64,000 nucleotides of DNA, from assembly GCA_030063045.1 (NCBI GenBank), contig JAQSEB010000091.1, forward strand, positions 1,612,001 to 1,676,000. The letters run 5' to 3'. This stretch comes from Pratylenchus scribneri (Eukaryota > Nematoda > Chromadorea > Rhabditida > Pratylenchidae). Under the pieces are notes generated by a model. That model did no database searches, was not told the origin of the DNA, and saw only the letters and a list, made by a program, of their open reading frames with translations. The position numbers and the translations under genes are program-made. This document shows positions 61,101 through 64,000 of the stretch, piece after piece. Position 1 is the first letter of the stretch. Every line of letters starts with the position of its first letter.

Positions 61101-64000
61101 TTATCCCTTTTGAAGCCTTATTAATTTACAAAATTAGAATTCATTAAGATTCCTATTCTTCGAATATTTAGCACTAATATAAACCCAACCCTAGACATAA
61201 TCTTAAATCTCAACACTTTATGGCCATGTTTTATGATCTTAAAAAAGATAATTTTCGACAAGAAAAATTTTCGATAAAATATTAATCGGTATATTTCTCT
61301 TTTTTAAAAATTATTCCCATTTATTTAAAAATTCCATTTTAATTAACAAATTTCCACATTTTCAGCTATTCTCCTCACTTTGGATGGGGCTGGAAGAAGA
61401 AGAGCGCAACCAAATTACACCATTAATCACACCATTTTTGACATCGGCCACATTGCTACAACAGCAACAACAACAAAGGGAAATGCAATCACCGCAACAA
61501 TTTTCAGTGGTTGCTTCCTTTTTGGAAGCATTCATTCGTTGCACTCCGCAAATTCCACTCGACCCGTTTGTTTTGTCCTACATTGGCTCAAACCATCGTT
61601 GTTGGCATTTGGCCATGCTTTTGCTGGAACAAATGGCAACGGGAATAAAATTGAACGGCGATCAATCGCTGATCAATCCCATCAATTGGCCAGAAGAGAA
61701 AGTGGTGGGTTTCCATTCAATTTGAAATAAAATTTTCCATAAATATTTAATTAGTTAGAATAATAATATTAAATTAGGAAGGATAAAAATATTGTATTTT
61801 TAATAAATTAGGATAAAAATATTTGTAATAAATTAGGAAGAAAAAAAAATCTATTTTTAATAAATTATGATAAAAATATTGTATTTTTTATTTAGGAAGT
61901 TTTGGATTCTTTGGCCCAACTCTATCGACAACTCAACGAATTGGACCAATTCACGCATATTTGGAAGCGACGAGCCTTTTTCGACAAAACAATCAAATGT
62001 TTTACGCTTTATCAACAGGGTGACTTTTTACGGGCACGGGAAACAGCCGAGAAGTTGATTGCCCATTTGAATGAGAAGCTCACTGGCAAAGGATTATCAG
62101 CTGCGGAAATTCAACAACAGCAACAAAATTTCACGACACTTCCAATACAAAAAGAATGGCATGAAATTGAGCAGTGTTGGCTCAAGTGAGTTTTGTGTGA
62201 TTTAATGGGAATTTAAGAGAAAGGGAATAAAATTGGGTTCAAATAATTTTAATACTTTTTTATTAACAAATTACCTTTTTCAATTAATTTTTAAACCAAA
62301 AAATAATATTTAAATTAGTTTTTTGGACTTTCTAAAAATGTTAATTTTTATCAATTCAAAAATCTATTAATTTGAAAAATTAATTTTTCCATAATTAGTT
62401 CCTGCAAGCAATTGAATGATTGGCGCGCAGTTGAAAAATTCACCGGCTCAGAAGATGTGGCCGATGCCCCACAATTAGTTGATGCTCTATGGCATTTGAA
62501 TGAATGGCGATTGCTGAAGGATTGTTTGGTGCAAGTTGATGCGGCCGCAAATCCACGTACTCAAATCCAATCCACTCTACTCAAATTGATGACAAATGTG
62601 GGTTTTTTTATGAATTTTTTTTATTAATTTTACTTAAAAAATTGAATATTATTAAAATCTAAACATTAAATTTTTATAATTTTTTATTCAATTTTTTGAT
62701 GATTTTAATTAAAAATTTAAATAAGTCTTTTAAAATTGAATAAATATCCATTTAAATTTTATTCAATAATTATTTAATATATTTTTTTGAAATAGATTGC
62801 CAATTTTGACCAACTAGAACATCGACTGAGCAAGGATTTTACGGATAAATCACTGTATGAGGTAAATCGAGCACTTTGCCGTGAATGGCGTCGTCTGCCT
62901 CCGGCCGTCACCCATTCCCATGTTCAAATATTGTATCGGGCCCATTTGGCACTGGAGGTGCAAGAATCGACCAGCGTTCTCCTCTCCAACCTACAATCAG
63001 TCAATTTTCCCACCGCATCCAACACAACAACGTCGGGAGGAAATGGAGGCCAAAATGGTGCAAGTGGCGGGCTGAATCAGGACGTGAAAAAGTTGATCAA
63101 ATCTTGGGGGTAAGTGACAATATTTATTTAAAAAATTAATATCTACTCTAGTTTCTCCATGTTTGAAAAAAATATTTATTTTTTGTCCTAAAATGCTTAT
63201 CAAGGGGGTTTTTGATATAAGAGAATCTGAAAGGCTGAATGGGTTCTAAAACCGGTTTAAAAAATAATGCAATTTTTTCTTTCAATTTTATTAAATTTTT
63301 TTTATAAATTTTAATATTATTTTCTTTTTTCAATTGATTAATATCTATTGTTTATCGAAGAAACCTTCAGCTATATTCGACTCTTTTTTTAGAATTTTTA
63401 GCTTCATATTTCTTTCTTTTACTCTTTTGAACCCAATAAATAATTATTTTCATAATTTTTTTACGTTTTTAAACCGGTTTTTGAGCCGTTCGGTGTGCTC
63501 ATATTTCAAAGCCAATTGAAAATTCAAAGAAAAATGTAATATTTTACAAAAATGGTTAGTAACTAAAGTATTATCAATTCATAATTCACTACCATTCGAA
63601 ATATTTTTAACTCATTGAAACAAATTTACAGCCGAAATCGATCAATCGCATTCGTTGATCAACTCGATTGTTGGCAGGCACCATACACATGGCGTTGCCA
63701 ATTCTTCAGTGCCCTATTGCGATTCTACGAGAGTACAAACCAAAAGACGGCTTTGTCCATTCCGCATCATGCCATTGCCCAAACTCAGCTGGAATTCATG
63801 CGCACTTTAAGGCATTCAAATCAAATTGATACGGCATTGGGCGAGATGAATAAGTAAGGCATTAGGCATTCAGGGAATATTGAAATTTAGGGCAGAGAAA
63901 TCATAATTTTTATTACATTTGAAAGAAGTTTTTAATTAAATTTCTTGACATTTGGGAAATATTAATTAATTTGACTTTTAATTAATTTTTAGGCTAATTA
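37122..64000 (+). CDS. TRRAP: TRRAP/Tra1 orthologue, first ~3,390 residues (3' end off window)
   Basis: Forty exons, the last one just begun. First exons: 37122-37295, 37338-37583, 37630-37851, 38435-38503, 38612-38914, 39422-39645, 40535-40754, 41099-41389, 41426-41579, 41966-42107, 42148-42532, 46724-46894 and 46933-47525. Last complete exons: 61366-61701, 61896-62185, 62399-62597, 62796-63109 and 63632-63853; the 40th starts at about 63993. TRRAP is the nuclear PIKK-family pseudokinase scaffold that activators contact to recruit SAGA- and NuA4/TIP60-type acetyltransferases. Family landmarks include YFRLLRSLFRSIGNG, LTIPVRLSTLLPYLPMLMD, GLRTLELCVDNLQPDYFYEQ, GRFG-type RILGKFGNISRK, RRAFFDKTIKCFTLYQQGDF, and the FAT start with DQLDCWQAPYTWRCQFFSAL. 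An acidic insert follows WEPLGASFWLTHVVHLLL in the exon 60085-60735. The kinase-like and FATC regions lie beyond the window. Confidence 0.97.
37930..38130. repeat. tRNA-like fragments in TRRAP intron 3
   Basis: On the minus strand a perfect B box GGTTCGAATCC (37946-37956) is present, with a second tRNA-tail-like GGGTTCAAATAATTGACCC at about 38018 on the plus strand. There is no complete cloverleaf and no convincing A box, so these are most likely decayed SINE heads. Confidence 0.4.
38150..38338. mobile_element. Foldback element with (GAT)n/(ATC)n centre in TRRAP intron 3
   Basis: Imperfect inverted arms: GGTAGTGCAATTTACGGGAT on the left, ATCCCATAAACTGCACTAGTACC (shown in part) on the right. 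They are separated by GATGAT and then CATCATCTT microsatellite runs that also pair with each other. The ends read AAATTTCC and its near-inverse AAATTT. Confidence 0.5.
39770..40110. mobile_element. Palindromic intronic element, copy 4
   Basis: Lies in TRRAP intron 6. GTAGATCTCATCGAGACGCA at about 39835 and AGATGCGTCTTGGTGAGACT at about 39980 are the two inverted cores. It is followed by a local duplication of TTGATATAAGGTTTGTAGGG. Confidence 0.55.
40872..41090 (+). repeat. ~25-bp tandem repeat in TRRAP intron 7
   Basis: Seven or eight degenerate units of AAGAATTTGGCCATAAAAAT plus ATAAC immediately upstream of the exon at 41099. Confidence 0.8.
42630..42730 (+). repeat. Tandem repeat with CTTTCCAG, left flank of the 628-bp array
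   Basis: About four 25-bp units of AATTAATTTAAAATCTTTCC followed by AGAAA. The same repeat continues at 46500-46680, so the large array sits inside a pre-existing minisatellite. Confidence 0.8.
42731..46500. repeat. Six tandem ~628-bp hairpin-bearing units in TRRAP intron 11
   Basis: Unit starts at 42731, 43362, 43988, 44616, 45247 and 45878. Each opens with a perfect 13-bp-stem hairpin (AAACCAGTGGGGC, loop AGA, inverse), then a second hairpin AAAGCGC-GGG-GCGCTTT. Multiple AAACCGGTTT palindromes follow, and a conserved ACCATTCGATCCGTCTCGTC core. Units 1 and 5 are nearly identical, as are 2 and 6, while 3 and 4 form another type. The last unit diverges after about 46150. A 63-codon open frame on the minus strand recurs in five units but has no start context or known similarity. 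Confidence 0.9.
46500..46690 (+). repeat. Tandem repeat with CTTTCCAG, right flank of the 628-bp array
   Basis: About seven units of the same 25-bp repeat as at 42630-42730, decaying toward the exon at 46724. Each unit contains TCTTTCCAG, which looks like a 3' splice site. Confidence 0.8.
46724..52161 (+). CDS. TRRAP: TRRAP HEAT-repeat segment, exons 12-25
   Basis: Exons 46724-46894, 46933-47525, 47974-48338, 48419-48534, 48737-48970, 49019-49204, 49258-49407, 49759-49996, 50047-50094, 50139-50257, 50307-50489, 50870-51043, 51089-51310 and 51622-52161. This part has the best conservation to animal TRRAP. It covers the superhelical HEAT solenoid, followed by a short disordered Ser/Thr stretch (VQHPSSSSSTTATSTYSGTA) and a longer one (51810-51940). 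Confidence 0.9.
47590..47930. mobile_element. Palindromic intronic element, copy 5
   Basis: Lies in TRRAP intron 13. It has the core ATGCGTCTTGAAGAGATCTA at about 47824 and the right end ATAATTTTTTCGCCAAATTA. Confidence 0.5.
50625..50850. mobile_element. Decayed Mutator-like foldback copy in TRRAP intron 22
   Basis: Shares GGAATTTAACGGAAATTTAG and TTTATATGGCCTCAAAAAGA with the element at 35043-35322; the arms are diverged. Confidence 0.4.
52320..53970 (+). repeat. Degenerate ~60-bp tandem repeat interrupted by a hAT element
   Basis: Recurring CTAGATTACACGCTTTTGTA / TATATTGCATGCTTTTATAC blocks, each followed by a G/T-rich stretch and TAGTCCT. They occur just before 52349 and again in about five units between 53579 and 53960. 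The hAT-type element at 52349-53578 lies inside the first unit. Confidence 0.6.
52349..53578. mobile_element. Non-autonomous hAT-type element with CGGGGAT subterminal arrays
   Basis: 1.23 kb in TRRAP intron 25. Inverted ends TAGAGTTGCACCCCCGGGGA and TCCCCGGGGGTGCAACCCTA, followed by dense arrays of CGGGGAT/CGGGGAC words at both ends and an AT-rich middle. The flanks GATTACAC (52341-52348) and GATACACC (53579-53586) fit an 8-bp duplication with one base lost. Confidence 0.8.
53974..54738. mobile_element. Non-autonomous hAT element with ATTCCG subterminal arrays
   Basis: 765 bp in TRRAP intron 25. Ends CAGGGCTGGAACCGGAA and TTCCGGTTCCAGCCCTG, with a perfect 8-bp duplication ATATGGAG (53966-53973 and 54739-54746). 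TTCCGATTCCG words cluster at both ends; the middle is AT-rich with no transposase. Confidence 0.9.
54891..61701 (+). CDS. TRRAP: TRRAP HEAT-to-FAT segment, exons 26-35
   Basis: Exons 54891-55303, 55525-55863, 56222-56459, 56992-57342, 58004-58249, 58778-59155, 59303-59619, 60085-60735, 60788-60890 and 61366-61701. The exon at 57342 ends GAG|GCAAGT, a GC donor. The exon 60085-60735 carries a species-specific acidic insert (about 130 residues rich in Glu, Gln and Ser) between WEPLGASFWLTH and the next conserved block. Confidence 0.9.
55905..56195. mobile_element. Palindromic intronic element, copy 6
   Basis: Lies in TRRAP intron 27, decayed. ATTCGATAAGTTTAGATGAG CTCTATCC and ACCATTATAATTATTTTTG match the family right arm. 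Confidence 0.4.
56560..56985. mobile_element. Palindromic intronic element, copy 7
   Basis: Lies in TRRAP intron 28. It has AACCAATCGATAGATTCTCA on the left and ACCATTCGATGCTTTTTGAC on the right, with the usual AAACCATTATAATTATTTTG end. The middle holds a 25-bp direct duplication (GGGACTAAATCCTTTTGGAA). Confidence 0.5.
58560..58735. mobile_element. Half-copy of the Mutator-like foldback element in TRRAP intron 30
   Basis: Only one arm is clear: CTTAAAGAAGTCTCATTTGA then TTTTATGGCCTTAAAAAAG, the inverse of the left arm of 35043-35322. Confidence 0.4.
61045..61300. mobile_element. Decayed Mutator-like foldback copy in TRRAP intron 34
   Basis: Left arm CGAAAAATGGCGAAAACTTT, right arm GATAATTTTCGACAAGAAAA; same family as 35043-35322. 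Confidence 0.5.

Overview
The window is nuclear DNA from a nematode, most likely a plant-parasitic tylenchid of the cyst/root-knot group. It is AT-rich, its genes are cut by short phase-consistent GT-AG introns (several of 34-50 nt) plus a few GC-AG introns, and one gene resembles the F-box-associated family I know from cyst nematodes. The species is inference. Proteins were assembled by hand by joining exons; splice sites keep phase throughout each model, but individual edges may be off by a base or two.

Layout. (1) 1-17375, minus strand: one giant gene, cut by the left edge, with 4,040 residues visible. It encodes an acidic, low-complexity scaffold built from about 18 copies of a helical motif of the type LTQEELEHIERIKRLAEES. 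The amino-terminal copy is split across exons 1 and 2 and resembles the first helix of Rab-effector domains. A short exon carries two candidate PKA-anchoring helices, and four copies of an LFxxGxxW...RxRTLS motif are scattered in the large exons. (2) 17376-20535: long intergenic region with a small hAT-like element, a GC-richer block, an inverted-repeat element and a 25-bp minisatellite. (3) 20536-36424, minus strand: NOL10 (ribosome biogenesis), an unrecognised 226-aa protein, DENR (translation re-initiation), a polypeptide GalNAc-transferase with ricin-type lectin domain, and an F-box-associated-like protein. The unrecognised gene lies only about 220 bp from DENR on one side and NOL10 on the other, compatible with a nematode operon. 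(4) 37122-64000, plus strand: TRRAP/trr-1, the giant pseudokinase scaffold of SAGA/NuA4-type acetyltransferase complexes. About 40 exons and 3,390 residues are visible, and the gene runs off the right edge before the kinase-like domain.

The introns and spacers are rich in non-autonomous DNA transposons. Four hAT-type elements were delimited by terminal inverted repeats and 8-bp target-site duplications (three exact, one with a single-base slip). Three of them carry subterminal arrays of an element-specific short word. One copy sits directly upstream of a GALNT splice acceptor. There is also a Mutator-like foldback element with a 9-bp duplication, a palindromic element family with seven intronic copies, a tRNA-derived SINE, three minisatellites sharing the core AGGCGGAATT, and six tandem ~628-bp hairpin-bearing units in one TRRAP intron. 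No CRISPR arrays, rRNA genes or complete tRNA genes were seen.
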